Shown here: positions 24,111-32,430 of the stretch, in pieces | How the letters are laid out: each line of letters opens with the position of its first letter | How positions within the stretch are numbered: position 1 is the first letter of the stretch | Source of the DNA: an uncultured Prevotella sp. | Lineage (GTDB): Bacteria; Bacteroidota; Bacteroidia; Bacteroidales; Bacteroidaceae | Assembly (NCBI GenBank): GCA_905234355.1 | Contig: CAJOHP010000070.1 | Coordinates: 1-32,604, forward strand | Direction of reading: 5' to 3' | Length of the DNA stretch: 32,604 bases | Position numbers and translations under genes: made by a program | The notes under the pieces: model-generated | What the model was told of the DNA's origin: nothing | What the model saw: only the letters and a program-made list of their open reading frames with translations | The model's database searches: none

Positions 24111-25381
24111 AGCATGAAGTGTTTCTGTGCCAGCAGCTCCTGGTAGAGTTCTATATAGCGCAGGGCCACGCTGCTCTGCGAGTAGGTGTGCTGCACCTTG
24201 CTCACGGCAGCGGCGGCGAGCTGCGGGCGGTCGGCCTCGCAGAGTGTCCAGTAGAGCCCGCGGGCCAGGTCGTCGCTGTCGCGATAGGCGGCCACATAGC
24301 CGTTGCGCCGGTGGTCTATCTCCTCGGGGATGCCTCCCACCTTGAACCCCACGCAGGGCACGCCGCAGGCCATGGCCTCCATGATGGTGTTGGGCAGGTT
24401 CTCGCTGAGCGAGGGCAGCACGAAGAGGTCGCAGGCCGAATAGACCTCGGCTATGGCGGCCTCGTCGGTCACGTAGCCCAGCGGATAGGCAGGAAAGGGC
24501 AACTCGGCCCCCACCTCGTCGGCATTGGAGCCGAGGAGCACAAGACCCAGCCGCGAGAGCAGGTCGGGATGGTCGGCCGCGAGCTTGCGGCAGGCCTCGA
24601 CGAGGTAGGCCATGCCCTTGTTGGCATTGGTGAGTCGCTGGCAGACAAAGAGCATGAGCAGCTTGTCCTTCGGCAGCTGCAGGCGCTGCCGCGCCTCATC
24701 CTGGTTGCGGCGGAAGAATACGCGGGTGTCTATGGCGTTGGGGATGGCCGTCACCTTGTGCCCGCGCAGCAAGGCACTGGCCCTTGCCTCGCCCTCGAGC
24801 CAGCGGCTGCAAGCCACAAAGGCGATGGCGCCCTCGCTGAGCATGCGCTCCTTGCGACGCCACACACGGACGGAGAGGTCGCTCTCCGAGCCTCCGCCGG
24901 GCAGATACTTGCAGTAGTGACAGCCGCGGGTGAAGTGGCGACAGCCCAGCGACAGATGGCACAGCGAGCTGGCAGGCCACAGGTCGTGCATGGTCCAGAC
25001 GACAGGCTTGCCCGACCGCAGCACCTTCTGTATGCCAGAGAGCGAGAGCATGCCCTGGTTGATCCAGTGCAAGTGTATGACGTCGGCCTGCCGGAACTCG
25101 TCCAGCCGGGTGATGTCGAAGCCACTGTTGGCTATGTCTATGTCGAACAGGTGGTCGCGCTGACCGTGCAGGCCGGCCAGCACCGTGAGCCGCTCCCGCA
25201 GGAAATGGCGCCGCGGCCACCAGCCGTGGCCCAGGCTCACCACGCGCGGGTCGTCGCTCTGCCGGTCGCGCACCAGCATGCGCGCCTGCACACCGTTGTT
25301 GCAGAGCGCATCCATCAGCCGCCAGGCAGCCACGGCAGCACCGCCCGCACGCTCGCTCGTGCTTACTATCAGTACTCGCAT
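24107..25381 (-). CDS. Family 4 (GT-B) glycosyltransferase
   Basis: 424 aa. The N-terminal MRVLIVSTSERAGGAAVAAW has the Gly-rich acceptor loop. VIHLHWINQGMLSLSGIQKV and WTMHDLWPASSLCHLSLGC follow, as in WcaC-type transferases. The C-terminal donor domain has LLMLFVCQRLTNANKGMAYL, then YSACDLFVLPSLSENLPNTI and MEAMACGVPCVGFKVGGIPE, the EX7E-type region. A Cys/His cluster (about 148-163, CHLSLGCRHFTRGCHYC) could bind a metal, a feature I have seen in this subgroup. It forms a two-gene operon with the GT2 gene, probably for surface polysaccharide. The promoter is at 25402-25432. Confidence 0.93.
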   Translation of the reverse strand: MRVLIVSTSERAGGAAVAAWRLMDALCNNGVQARMLVRDRQSDDPRVVSLGHGWWPRRHFLRERLTVLAGLHGQRDHLFDIDIANSGFDITRLDEFRQADVIHLHWINQGMLSLSGIQKVLRSGKPVVWTMHDLWPASSLCHLSLGCRHFTRGCHYCKYLPGGGSESDLSVRVWRRKERMLSEGAIAFVACSRWLEGEARASALLRGHKVTAIPNAIDTRVFFRRNQDEARQRLQLPKDKLLMLFVCQRLTNANKGMAYLVEACRKLAADHPDLLSRLGLVLLGSNADEVGAELPFPAYPLGYVTDEAAIAEVYSACDLFVLPSLSENLPNTIMEAMACGVPCVGFKVGGIPEEIDHRRNGYVAAYRDSDDLARGLYWTLCEADRPQLAAAAVSKVQHTYSQSSVALRYIELYQELLAQKHFML

Positions 25382-25401
25382 GGGGTTGTCATTAGTCCAT
25401 G

Positions 25402-25432
25402 CAAAGGTACGGATTTTTCTTCATACAGCCAA
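25402..25432 (-). promoter_or_regulatory. Promoter of the GT4-GT2 operon
   Basis: On the minus strand TTG (25430-25432), 20 bases, TACCTTTG (25402-25409). The leader would be about 15 nt. Confidence 0.68.
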
Positions 25433-25525
25433 GCTACTGAGCAGAAAAAGCACGCTGTTTACGCACACAAAGTTTGATTTACGTCAAGAATAGCGAGTTT
25501 TTACGCAATAACCGACCAGAAAGTA

Positions 25526-25556
25526 TTGCCAGGTTCGGAAAATCGTCGTACATTTG
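25526..25556 (+). promoter_or_regulatory. Promoter of the candidate ncRNA
   Basis: TTG (25526-25528), 20 bases, TACATTTG (25549-25556). It fits the Bacteroidetes consensus and points away from the glycosyltransferase operon. The first ATG downstream on this strand lies within the terminator. Confidence 0.7.
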
Positions 25557-25561
25557 CATCG

Positions 25562-25845
25562 TCAAAAGGTTAATAGATTGTTTTAGGTTAGTAGTAATAT
25601 TTATAGTTTTAGGTTTTTAGTTATTGGTAAAAGAAAGTTTTCAACTGTAGGGGTCGCTGTGAAGCTCCCATTTAAACTTTCAATTTTTTGGTAACAATTT
25701 TAGTAGAGATTCCCAACTGTCTGTCAAGTGCGACAGCAGCGGAATCGAAGCTAAAAGAGCCAGAAATTGTTTTCAACTGAAAAGGATTTTTAGTTAAACA
25801 TAGGCTTGTAATGCCACTGCCCGCGAGGGTAGTGGCATTCTTTTT
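25562..25845 (+). ncRNA. Candidate free-standing structured RNA of about 285 nt
   Basis: A promoter at 25526-25556 and an intrinsic terminator at 25810-25845 bound a stretch with no ATG on the plus strand until the terminator. The first part (25562-25640) is AT-rich and holds repeated GTTTTAGGTT. A long rod-like hairpin follows. CAATTTTTTGG (25681-25691) pairs with CCAGAAATTG (25760-25769), TTTTAG (25698-25703) with CTAAAA (25751-25756), GATTCC (25708-25713) with GGAATC (25741-25746), and CTGTC (25721-25725) with GACAG (25732-25736). Small internal loops separate the stems. A short GGG..GCT/AGC.CCC hairpin lies at about 25650-25669. The rod with internal loops recalls 6S RNA, but I cannot confirm that. 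Tm, RNase P, and SRP RNA signatures are absent. Confidence 0.6.
25810..25845 (+). terminator. Strong intrinsic terminator of the candidate ncRNA
   Basis: AATGCCACTGCCC (25810-25822) pairs over 13 bp, with one G-T pair, with GGGTAGTGGCATT (25827-25839). The loop is GCGA and CTTTTT follows. Confidence 0.92.
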
Positions 25846-25871
25846 GCTCCCCCTCTTCGCTGCATAGTCGC

Positions 25872-26010
25872 TTGTACAGTCCTGCAAGAAAGGCTGTCTT
25901 TGCACAATTTGAGCGTTGGATATATATACTGAAGAATATGGAGATACTGGATACCTACAACGCCATGACAGGCGCTGAAATGAAAGGCCGTGCAGAGGGC
26001 CGTGTGCAAC
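25872..26010 (+). pseudogene. Rpn-like nuclease/transposase C-terminal fragment
   Basis: The frame reads KAVFAQFERWIYILKNMEIL then DTYNAMTGAEMKGRAEGR. This resembles the end of Rpn (PD-(D/E)XK nuclease, putative transposase) proteins of Bacteroidales, which have an FxRWLYxLKxM-type segment and Glu-Gly-Arg repeat tails. There is no proper start, no catalytic part, and the frame runs into unrelated sequence. It is a short relic between the ncRNA terminator and the chromate transporter genes; the family call is from memory. Confidence 0.42.
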
Positions 26011-26012
26011 AA

Positions 26013-26047
26013 AGCACAATACCCAGAAGCGCGGCCCATATTGTGCT
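26013..26047 (-). terminator. Probable terminator after the chromate transporter pair
   Basis: AGCACAATA (26013-26021) pairs perfectly with TATTGTGCT (26039-26047) around a 17-base loop. On the minus strand the stem is followed by TTTGTT. It begins 12 bases after the stop codon at 26059. Confidence 0.6.
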
Positions 26048-26058
26048 CTGCTCGGCAG

Positions 26059-26634
26059 TCAGTAGAGCAGGAGCAGTCCGGCAAAGCCTGCCATGAGAAT
26101 CATCTTCACAGGATTGACCTTGAGCACCAGTGTGCCGAAGAAGGTGGCCAGAAAAAGTCCCACGCTGATGAAGAACTGCCAGCTGTTCTCACTCGGTGTG
26201 GAGAAGTTGTCGCGCGTGCAGAGCAGCAGCGTGGCGGCAGCAAGCAGGCCGACGACGGCGGGCCGCAGACCCATGAATACCGACTGCACGGTGGGCGACT
26301 TCATGTAGCGCAGGAAGAGCTTGCTGATGAGTATCATCAGGATGAACGACGGCAGCACGAGCGCCACCGTGGCCGTGGCCGAGCCGAGCACGGCCATGGG
26401 CATGGAGTAGCCTGCATTCTTCACCGCGGTATAGCCGGCAAAGGTGGCCGAGTTGATGCCGATGGGCCCGGGCGTCATCTGGCTGATGGCCACAATGTCG
26501 GTAAACTCCGACGCCGTCATCCAGTGCCAGTGCTCCACCGTCTCGTGCTGGATGAGCGACAGCATGCCATAGCCGCCGCCGAAACCGAAAAGGCCAATCT
26601 CGAAAAAGGTGATGAACAGGTAAAGGTAGATCAT
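26059..26634 (-). CDS. Chromate transporter half-protein (ChrA-like), second gene
   Basis: 191 aa from the ATG at 26634. It is a single CHR domain: FFEIGLFGFGGGYGMLSLIQ at the N-terminus, then AISQMTPGPIGINSATFAGY, and four to five further hydrophobic segments. Full ChrA transporters have two CHR domains in one chain; here two genes each encode one half and probably form a heterodimer. Its ATG overlaps the stop of the upstream half (ATGA), implying coupled synthesis. Many short-chain CHR pairs are annotated as chromate transporters without known substrate, so the substrate is uncertain. Confidence 0.9.
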   Translation of the reverse strand: MIYLYLFITFFEIGLFGFGGGYGMLSLIQHETVEHWHWMTASEFTDIVAISQMTPGPIGINSATFAGYTAVKNAGYSMPMAVLGSATATVALVLPSFILMILISKLFLRYMKSPTVQSVFMGLRPAVVGLLAAATLLLCTRDNFSTPSENSWQFFISVGLFLATFFGTLVLKVNPVKMILMAGFAGLLLLY

Positions 26635-27239
26635 TCCGTAGGTTTTATGATGGCACCATAGGCCCAGCCGCCCAGTGCCGCTGCCATTATAATATAAATA
26701 GGTGAGACGCCGAGCAGCCAGATGAACAGGGCGCAGGCCACGGGTATCCAGCAGGTGGCCCAGGTCAGGCGGGCCGAGCGGGCCAGGTTGAACGTAGGCA
26801 CGGCGATGAGTGCCACCACGGCCGGACGTATGCCGCGGAAGATGGCGGCCACGACGGGGTTGTCCTGAAACTGGTGGAAGAACATGGCGATGAGCAGGAT
26901 GATAATAAACGAGGGCAGTGCCGTGCCCAAGGCGCAGCAGACGGCTCCCGGCAGACGGCGCAGTTTGTAGCCCACGAAGATGCTGATGTTGATGGCAAAA
27001 ACGCCGGGACAGCTCTGCGCAATGGCGATAAGGTCGAGAAACTCTTCGCGCGTGATCCACTTGCGCTTGTCCACCACGTCGGCCTCGATGATGGGTATCA
27101 TGGCATAGCCTCCTCCAAGGGTGAACAGGCCGATGCGGAAGAAGGTAGAGAAGAGTATGCCAAGAAGGCCGCCCCTGTCCTTGCCAGGGGCGACTCCTTG
27201 GTTTTGCCGACTATCCATTTGCTCTTTATCAGGAGTCAT
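26631..27239 (-). CDS. Chromate transporter half-protein (ChrA-like), first gene
   Basis: 202 aa. A single CHR domain with FFRIGLFTLGGGYAMIPIIE, then WITREEFLDLIAIAQSCPGV followed by FAINISIFVGYKLRR, and several membrane segments to the C-terminus. Paralogous to the following gene, with which it overlaps by four bases. The start could be 27239 or 27218; both leave a short basic cytoplasmic N-terminus of 20-30 residues. It begins 52-73 bp after the purL stop on the same strand with no terminator between, so it may be read through from purL. Confidence 0.9.
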   Translation of the reverse strand: MTPDKEQMDSRQNQGVAPGKDRGGLLGILFSTFFRIGLFTLGGGYAMIPIIEADVVDKRKWITREEFLDLIAIAQSCPGVFAINISIFVGYKLRRLPGAVCCALGTALPSFIIILLIAMFFHQFQDNPVVAAIFRGIRPAVVALIAVPTFNLARSARLTWATCWIPVACALFIWLLGVSPIYIIMAAALGGWAYGAIIKPTE

Positions 27240-27291
27240 AGCAGAAGTTCAAGTACCTACTATCATGTCAGGGGAAGACTTGGGCAGCCGC

Positions 27292-30200
27292 TCAGCTGCG
27301 GGCCTCCACCCACTTGCGTGCGTTGACGAAGGCCTCTATCCACGGCGTCACCTCGTCGCTGCGGCGGCTGGCCGGATACCAGGCGCACTGCCATGGGAAG
27401 ATGGCACGCTCCAGGTGGGGCATCATGCACAGGTGACGGCCGTCTTCAGAGCAGATGCCCGCCACGTCGTAGTCGGAGCCGTTGGGATTGGCGGGATAGC
27501 CGTGGTAGTTATACTTAGCAACGATGTGGTAGTCGCTCTCCTGCCCGGGCAGCGAGAACTTGCCCTCGCCATGGGCCACCCACAGCCCGAGCTTCGAGCC
27601 GCTGAGCGATCCGAACATCACGCTCCTGTTCTCGGGTATCTGCAGCGAGATGAACTCACTCTCAAACTTGTGCGAGTCGTTGTGCAGCATCCTGGCACCC
27701 TTAGCCCCGGTCAGTCCGAGCTCCACCATGAGCTGGCAGCCGTTGCAGATGCCGAGCGAGAGGGTGTCCTCGCGGGCATAGAAGCGGTCGAGGGCCTCCT
27801 TGGCCTTGGGGTTATAGAGGAAGGCGCCTGCCCAGCCCTTGGCCGAGCCGAGCACGTCGCTGTTGGAGAAACCGCCGCAGAAGACGATGAAGCTGATCTC
27901 GTCGAGCGTCTCGCGTCCGCTGATGAGGTCGGTCATCATCACATCCTTCACGTCGAAGCCGGCCAGATAGAGCGAGTAGGCCATCTCGCGCTCGCCGTTG
28001 GTGCCCTTCTCGCGGATGATGGCCGCCTTCGGGCGCTGCACGCCGTCGGCCTCCTTCCAGCGGTCGGCGTTCAGGCCATACTGCGCGAGGGTGCCGCGGA
28101 ATCCGGTGGGCAGCTTGATCTCCAGAGGCTGCCGCTTGTAGTTCTCATAGCGCTCGAGGGCCTTGCCGCCATGGCTCTGCCGGCGGTCCAGCAGATAGCT
28201 GGTCTTATACCACACGTCGCGCAGGTGGTCGATGTCGAGGCAGACTGTATTCTTGTCGGCACTGACAGCGGGGCAGACGAGCTCGAGCGTGCGGCCCTGC
28301 TCCACGGGATAGCCTATTTTGGCATAGCCGATGCCCTGCTCCTCCATGAACGTCTTGAAGTCGGCAGCATGCTCGCCGCTCACCTCGACGACGACGCCGG
28401 GGTTCTCGGCAAAGAGTGTCTTGACCACGTCGCCGTCTCCGCACAGGTCGTGCAGGTTGATGTGCAGGCCGCCCTCGACGTTGGCAAAGGCCATCTCGAG
28501 CAGCGTGGTGATGAGTCCGCCGGCCGAGATGTCGTGGCCGGCCATGATCCATCCGCGACCGACCAGCTCCTGCACGGCCATGAAGGCATCGGCGAAATAT
28601 TCGGGGTTCTCCACCGTAGGCACGTCGTCGCCCACACGCCCGAGGCTCTGTGCGAAGGCCGAGCCGCCCAGACGCTGGGGGCAGAAGGAGAAGTCGATGT
28701 GATAGAGCGAGGCACGGTGGTCATTGACCAGCACGGGGCTCACCACCTTTCTCACATCGCTCACTTCGCCTCCGGCCGAGACGATGACGGTGCCCGGCGA
28801 AATGATTTTCTCGCCGCCGGGATACTGCTGCGAGAGCGAGAGCGAGTCCTTGCCCGTGGGCACGTTGATGTGCAGTGCGCAGCAGAAGTCGCTCAGCGCT
28901 TTCACTGCGGTATAGAGGCGGGCATCCTCGCCCTCCTGCGAGCGGCAGGGCCACATCCAGTTGGCCGAGAGAGAGAGACTGTCCATGCCGTCGGACAGCG
29001 GTGCCCACACGATGTTGGTGAGGGCTTCGGCCACGGAGAGCACGCTTCCTGCCTCGGGCGATGCCAGTCCGGCCTGCGGAGCGTGGCCAAGGGCGGTGGC
29101 GATGCCTTTCACACCACGGTAGTCGAGGGCCACCACGCCACAGTCGCTCAGCGGCAGCTGTATCTCGCCCTGGCACTGCTGGCGTGCTATCTTGCCAGTG
29201 ACCGAGCGGTCCACCTTGTTCGTCAGCCAGTCCTTGCAGGCCACGGCCTCGAGCTGCAGCACACGCTCCAGATAGGAGGTGAGTGCCGCTTGTTCATACG
29301 TTGCCGGGGCGTAGTGCCGCTCCACAGTGTTGTCGCGCATGACGGTCTTGGGCGAGTGGCCGAACATCTGGCTCACATCGAGGTCGAAGGGTTTCACCCC
29401 GTCGCCCTGGACGAAGGAGAAGTGGGCGTCGCCCGTGGTCTGGCCCACCACATACATCGGAGCACGCTCGCGCTCGGCTATCTTCCGCACATGGTCTATG
29501 TGCTTCTCGTCGATGAGCAGTCCCATGCGCTCCTGGCTCTCGTTGGCTATGATTTCCTTCGACGAGAGGGTCTTGTCGCCTATGGGCAGGCGGGTCATGT
29601 CTATTTCGCCGCCACACTCCTCGACGAGCTCGGAGAGGCAGTTCAGGTGTCCGGCCGAACCGTGGTCGTGTATGGAGACAACGGGGTTGACGTCTTCCTC
29701 GCAGAGGGCGCGCACGAGGTTGTAGGCGCGCTTCTGCATCTCGGGATTGGCACGCTGCACGGCGTTGAGCTCGATGCCGCTGGTGTAGCGGCCGGTGTCT
29801 ACGCTCGACACCGAGCCGCCGCCGAGTCCGATGCGGTAGTTGTCGCCACCCACGACGACCACCTTGTTGCCTGGCTGCGGCTCTTTCTTCAGACAGTCGC
29901 GGCGGGTGCCGTAGCCCACGCCGCCGGCCAGCATGATGACCTTGTCATAGGCATATTTGGTAGCATTGCCGGTCTGCTCCTGATGCTCGAAGGTGAGCAC
30001 CGAGCCGCAGATGAGCGGCTGTCCGAACTTGTTGCCGAAGTCGCTGGCGCCGTTTGACGCCTTGATGAGTATCTGCTCTGGGCTCTGGTAGAGCCACTGG
30101 CGCACGGGCAGGATGTTCTCCCAGTCGCGCGTCTCGTCATCATCGTCGTGCAGCCGCGGATAGGCTGTCATATAGACCGCCGTGCCGGCGATGGGCCACG

Positions 30201-31029
30201 AGCCGGTGCCGCCGCCCATGCGGTCGCGTATCTCGCCGCCGGTGCCGGTGGCCGCGCCATTGAAGGGCTCCACGGTGGTGGGGAAGTTGTGGGTCTCGGC
30301 CTTCAGCGAGATGACACTCTCGATGGGCTTCACGCGGAACCAGTCGGCCGTCGACTGGTCGGCGGGGGCAAACTGCTCCACGACGGGTCCCTGGGCAAAG
30401 GCCACATTGTCCTTGTAGGCCGAGAGTATCTTGTTGGGGTTCTCCTGCGTGGTCTTCTTGATCATGGCAAAGAGGCTGCTCTCCATCTCCTTGCCGTCGA
30501 TGATGAATGTGCCTCCGAATATCTTGTGACGGCAGTGCTCGGAGTTGATCTGGGCAAAGCCGAATATCTCGGAGTCGGTCAGCGGCCGCCCGTTCTGCTG
30601 CTCCAGTCCGTGCAGATAGGCTATCTCCTCGGGCGAGAGAGCCAGTCCCTCCTGCTCGTTATACTCCTCCAGGTTCTCCACGTGCTTGATGGGCTCAGGC
30701 TGCAGGTTGATGGTGAAGATGGTCTGGTCGAGCCCGGCATACTCGCGCTGCAGCATGGGGTCGAAGTCCGGCTGCGGTGCCGGGAAGTACTCCTCTATGC
30801 GCACGATGCCGCTGAGGTTCATGTTCTGTGTGATCTCCACGGCGTTGGTCGACCAGGGCGTGACCATCTCGCGCCTCGGGCCTACATATTGGCCGGCGAG
30901 GGTCTCGCCCTCCAGCAGCGTGGCGCCGCCATAGAGCCAGCATAGTTTCTGCACTTCGTCTTGAGTGAGCGCGTGGTCGGCCTCAGTGGCTATCACGCTC
31001 TTCTGCGGGGTCTGGAAAAAGAATATCAT
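27292..31029 (-). CDS. purL: Phosphoribosylformylglycinamidine synthase (FGAM synthase), large single-chain type
   Basis: 1245 aa, the size of the fused enzyme of enterobacteria and eukaryotes rather than the split PurS/L/Q type. It converts FGAR, ATP and glutamine to FGAM in purine synthesis. Recognisable parts: FGFAQINSEHCRHKIFGGTF, then KAETHNFPTTVEPFNGAATG with GTGGEIRDRMGGGTGSWPI, the PurM-like repeats (GRYTSGIELNAVQRANPEM; WIMAGHDISAGGLITTLLEM), and the C-terminal amidotransferase with FCGGFSNSDVLGSAKGWAGA and LGICNGCQLMVELGL. Cys1095 is the probable nucleophile. The -7 box TAACTTTG is at 31065-31072. The two ChrA halves lie downstream on the same strand. Confidence 0.98.
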   Translation of the reverse strand: MIFFFQTPQKSVIATEADHALTQDEVQKLCWLYGGATLLEGETLAGQYVGPRREMVTPWSTNAVEITQNMNLSGIVRIEEYFPAPQPDFDPMLQREYAGLDQTIFTINLQPEPIKHVENLEEYNEQEGLALSPEEIAYLHGLEQQNGRPLTDSEIFGFAQINSEHCRHKIFGGTFIIDGKEMESSLFAMIKKTTQENPNKILSAYKDNVAFAQGPVVEQFAPADQSTADWFRVKPIESVISLKAETHNFPTTVEPFNGAATGTGGEIRDRMGGGTGSWPIAGTAVYMTAYPRLHDDDDETRDWENILPVRQWLYQSPEQILIKASNGASDFGNKFGQPLICGSVLTFEHQEQTGNATKYAYDKVIMLAGGVGYGTRRDCLKKEPQPGNKVVVVGGDNYRIGLGGGSVSSVDTGRYTSGIELNAVQRANPEMQKRAYNLVRALCEEDVNPVVSIHDHGSAGHLNCLSELVEECGGEIDMTRLPIGDKTLSSKEIIANESQERMGLLIDEKHIDHVRKIAERERAPMYVVGQTTGDAHFSFVQGDGVKPFDLDVSQMFGHSPKTVMRDNTVERHYAPATYEQAALTSYLERVLQLEAVACKDWLTNKVDRSVTGKIARQQCQGEIQLPLSDCGVVALDYRGVKGIATALGHAPQAGLASPEAGSVLSVAEALTNIVWAPLSDGMDSLSLSANWMWPCRSQEGEDARLYTAVKALSDFCCALHINVPTGKDSLSLSQQYPGGEKIISPGTVIVSAGGEVSDVRKVVSPVLVNDHRASLYHIDFSFCPQRLGGSAFAQSLGRVGDDVPTVENPEYFADAFMAVQELVGRGWIMAGHDISAGGLITTLLEMAFANVEGGLHINLHDLCGDGDVVKTLFAENPGVVVEVSGEHAADFKTFMEEQGIGYAKIGYPVEQGRTLELVCPAVSADKNTVCLDIDHLRDVWYKTSYLLDRRQSHGGKALERYENYKRQPLEIKLPTGFRGTLAQYGLNADRWKEADGVQRPKAAIIREKGTNGEREMAYSLYLAGFDVKDVMMTDLISGRETLDEISFIVFCGGFSNSDVLGSAKGWAGAFLYNPKAKEALDRFYAREDTLSLGICNGCQLMVELGLTGAKGARMLHNDSHKFESEFISLQIPENRSVMFGSLSGSKLGLWVAHGEGKFSLPGQESDYHIVAKYNYHGYPANPNGSDYDVAGICSEDGRHLCMMPHLERAIFPWQCAWYPASRRSDEVTPWIEAFVNARKWVEARS

Positions 31030-31064
31030 ACCTCTTTATATATTATATATTGCACATTTGGCTG

Positions 31065-31072
31065 CAAAGTTA
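31065..31072 (-). promoter_or_regulatory. -7 box of purL
   Basis: On the minus strand TAACTTTG matches TAnnTTTG, giving a leader of about 30 nt that is almost wholly A/T. No clear -33 element is seen. Confidence 0.58.
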
Positions 31073-31133
31073 CAACTTTTTCTTGATTAACAGGCCGTTT
31101 GGCGCAACTTTTTCGGTTTCCGCTAGTTTTTGT

Positions 31134-31152
31134 GCGGAGTGGACAACTCCGC
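31134..31152. repeat. Short hairpin between purL and the OmpA-family gene
   Basis: GCGGAGT (31134-31140) and ACTCCGC (31146-31152) pair perfectly around a 5-base loop. No T tract follows on either strand. The remaining 31153-31318 has no gene or other structure that I can see. Confidence 0.55.
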
Positions 31153-31318
31153 CACGCGAGACCTTGTAGAACCAGAGTGGCACAGACACGCGACGGACGG
31201 GGCAACGACAAATCGAACGCCCCTGCTTCTGAACTCCTGTCACATCCGACACTTCAGTAAAAAATAATTTAACGGAGGGGGTGCGAGGTTAAATTTCCAT
31301 AATTCCGATTGACATTCC

Positions 31319-31349
31319 TTTGCCCGTGAGCGTCTAATCAGTAAATTTG
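31319..31349 (+). promoter_or_regulatory. Consensus promoter of the OmpA-family gene
   Basis: TTTG (31319-31322), 19 bases, TAAATTTG (31342-31349): exact consensus. Transcription near 31355 gives a leader of about 125-130 nt. Confidence 0.8.
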
Positions 31350-31366
31350 CAGCCGAGTCTGGTAAC

Positions 31367-31409
31367 GCGGGCGTCCTCGCCCGCATCTGTGGCGGACGAC
31401 GACGCCCGC
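31367..31409 (+). repeat. Hairpin repeat in the ompA-family leader
   Basis: GCGGGCG (31367-31373) pairs with CGCCCGC (31378-31384) around TCCT. It can alternatively pair as GCGGGCGTC with GACGCCCGC (31401-31409). The two pairings are mutually exclusive. Both lie in the mRNA leader just after the expected transcription start. Confidence 0.65.
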
Positions 31410-31480
31410 CTTCGCAGGCAAGACATCGAAAAAACAGTTTAGTGATATAGAACCGTCAAGAACGACAAACAAAAAAGATT

Positions 31481-32320
31481 ATGATTATGAAGAAGACAAC
31501 CATGATGATGGCGCTCGCAGCCGGTGTGCTGCTGAGCAGCTGTGGCAGCAAGAAGGCGCTCGTGGCCTGCCAGGACGAGAATAAGTCGCTCTCAGCCACC
31601 CTATCCTCCACGAAGGAAGAGCTGGCCGCCAAGTCGGCCCGAGTGACCAGCCTCGAGGAGCAGCTCGCCGAGCAGAAACGGCAGACTGCAGCCCTGCAGC
31701 AGTCGCTGCAGCAGAGCCTGAGCAATGCCTCACAGAACAACGTGTCGATAGAGAAGCTGGTAGACCAGATCAACGAGTCGAACAAGTACATACGCCACCT
31801 GGTAGAGGTAAAGTCGAAGAGCGACTCGCTCAACATGGTGCTCACCAACAACCTCACGCGCTCGCTCTCCAAGGAGGAGATGAAGGAGGTCGACGTGCAG
31901 GTGCTCAAGGGCGTGGTCTACATCTCCCTGGCCGACAACATGCTCTACAAGAGCGGCTCCTACGAAATCAACGACCGCGCCGCCGAGACACTCTCTAAGA
32001 TAGCCAAGATCATCACCGACTACAAGGACTACGACGTGCTCATCGAGGGTAATACCGACAATGTGCCTATCTCGCGCGAGAACATCCGCAACAACTGGGA
32101 CCTCTCCTGCCTGCGCGCCTCCAGCGTGGTGCAGGCCCTGCAGACCCGCTATGGCGTAGACCCCAAGCGGCTCACTGCCGGCGGACGCGGCGAGTACAAC
32201 CCCCTGCAGAGCAACGACACCGAGCTGGGCAAGCAGCGCAACCGCCGCACACAGATCATCATCACGCCGAAGCTCGACCAGTTTATGGACCTCATCGACA
32301 AGGCACCCGACCAGGAGTAA
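31481..32320 (+). CDS. OmpA-family lipoprotein with coiled coil
   Basis: 279 aa, or 277 from the more typical start MKKTTMMMALAAGVLLSSC at 31487. The LLSSC lipobox marks a lipoprotein. Residues about 35-115 are a long coiled coil (ENKSLSATLSSTKEELAAKS and following). The C-terminal about 125 residues are an OmpA peptidoglycan-binding domain: LYKSGSYEINDRAAETLSKI, then DYDVLIEGNTDNVPI, NWDLSCLRASSVVQALQ and LTAGGRGEYNP, ending GKQRNRRTQIIITP. It anchors the outer membrane to the cell wall. It has its own consensus promoter and a strong terminator (32339-32397). Confidence 0.93.
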   Translation: MIMKKTTMMMALAAGVLLSSCGSKKALVACQDENKSLSATLSSTKEELAAKSARVTSLEEQLAEQKRQTAALQQSLQQSLSNASQNNVSIEKLVDQINESNKYIRHLVEVKSKSDSLNMVLTNNLTRSLSKEEMKEVDVQVLKGVVYISLADNMLYKSGSYEINDRAAETLSKIAKIITDYKDYDVLIEGNTDNVPISRENIRNNWDLSCLRASSVVQALQTRYGVDPKRLTAGGRGEYNPLQSNDTELGKQRNRRTQIIITPKLDQFMDLIDKAPDQE

Positions 32321-32338
32321 CCGGGGCCTCAGCACACA

Positions 32339-32397
32339 AAAATCTGACAATGCCAAATGTTTCTACCGGAAATATTTGGCATTGTCAGATTTTGTTT
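32339..32397 (+). terminator. Strong terminator with a 20-bp perfect stem
   Basis: AAAATCTGACAATGCCAAAT (32339-32358) pairs exactly with 32374-32393, loop of 15 bases, then GTTTG. The right arm also contains the -33 element of the next gene. Confidence 0.92.
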
Positions 32398-32406
32398 GTA
32401 AGTTTG
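32375..32406 (+). promoter_or_regulatory. Promoter of the last gene, overlapping the terminator
   Basis: TTTG (32375-32378), 20 bases, TAAGTTTG (32399-32406). The -33 element is inside the terminator's right arm. The leader would be about 20 nt. Confidence 0.72.
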
Positions 32407-32430
32407 CAAGCAAAAATTCAAACACAACGT

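Noticed and set aside
25672..26019. Minus-strand open frame across the ncRNA region
   Set aside because: It has no credible start, crosses the strong terminator stem and the Rpn-like remnant, and resembles no family; the structured RNA explains the region better.
27121..30057. Long plus-strand open frame opposite purL
   Set aside because: It is antisense to a well-supported gene, has low-complexity His/Val/Ala/Gly composition and no family motif; G+C-rich DNA produces such frames.
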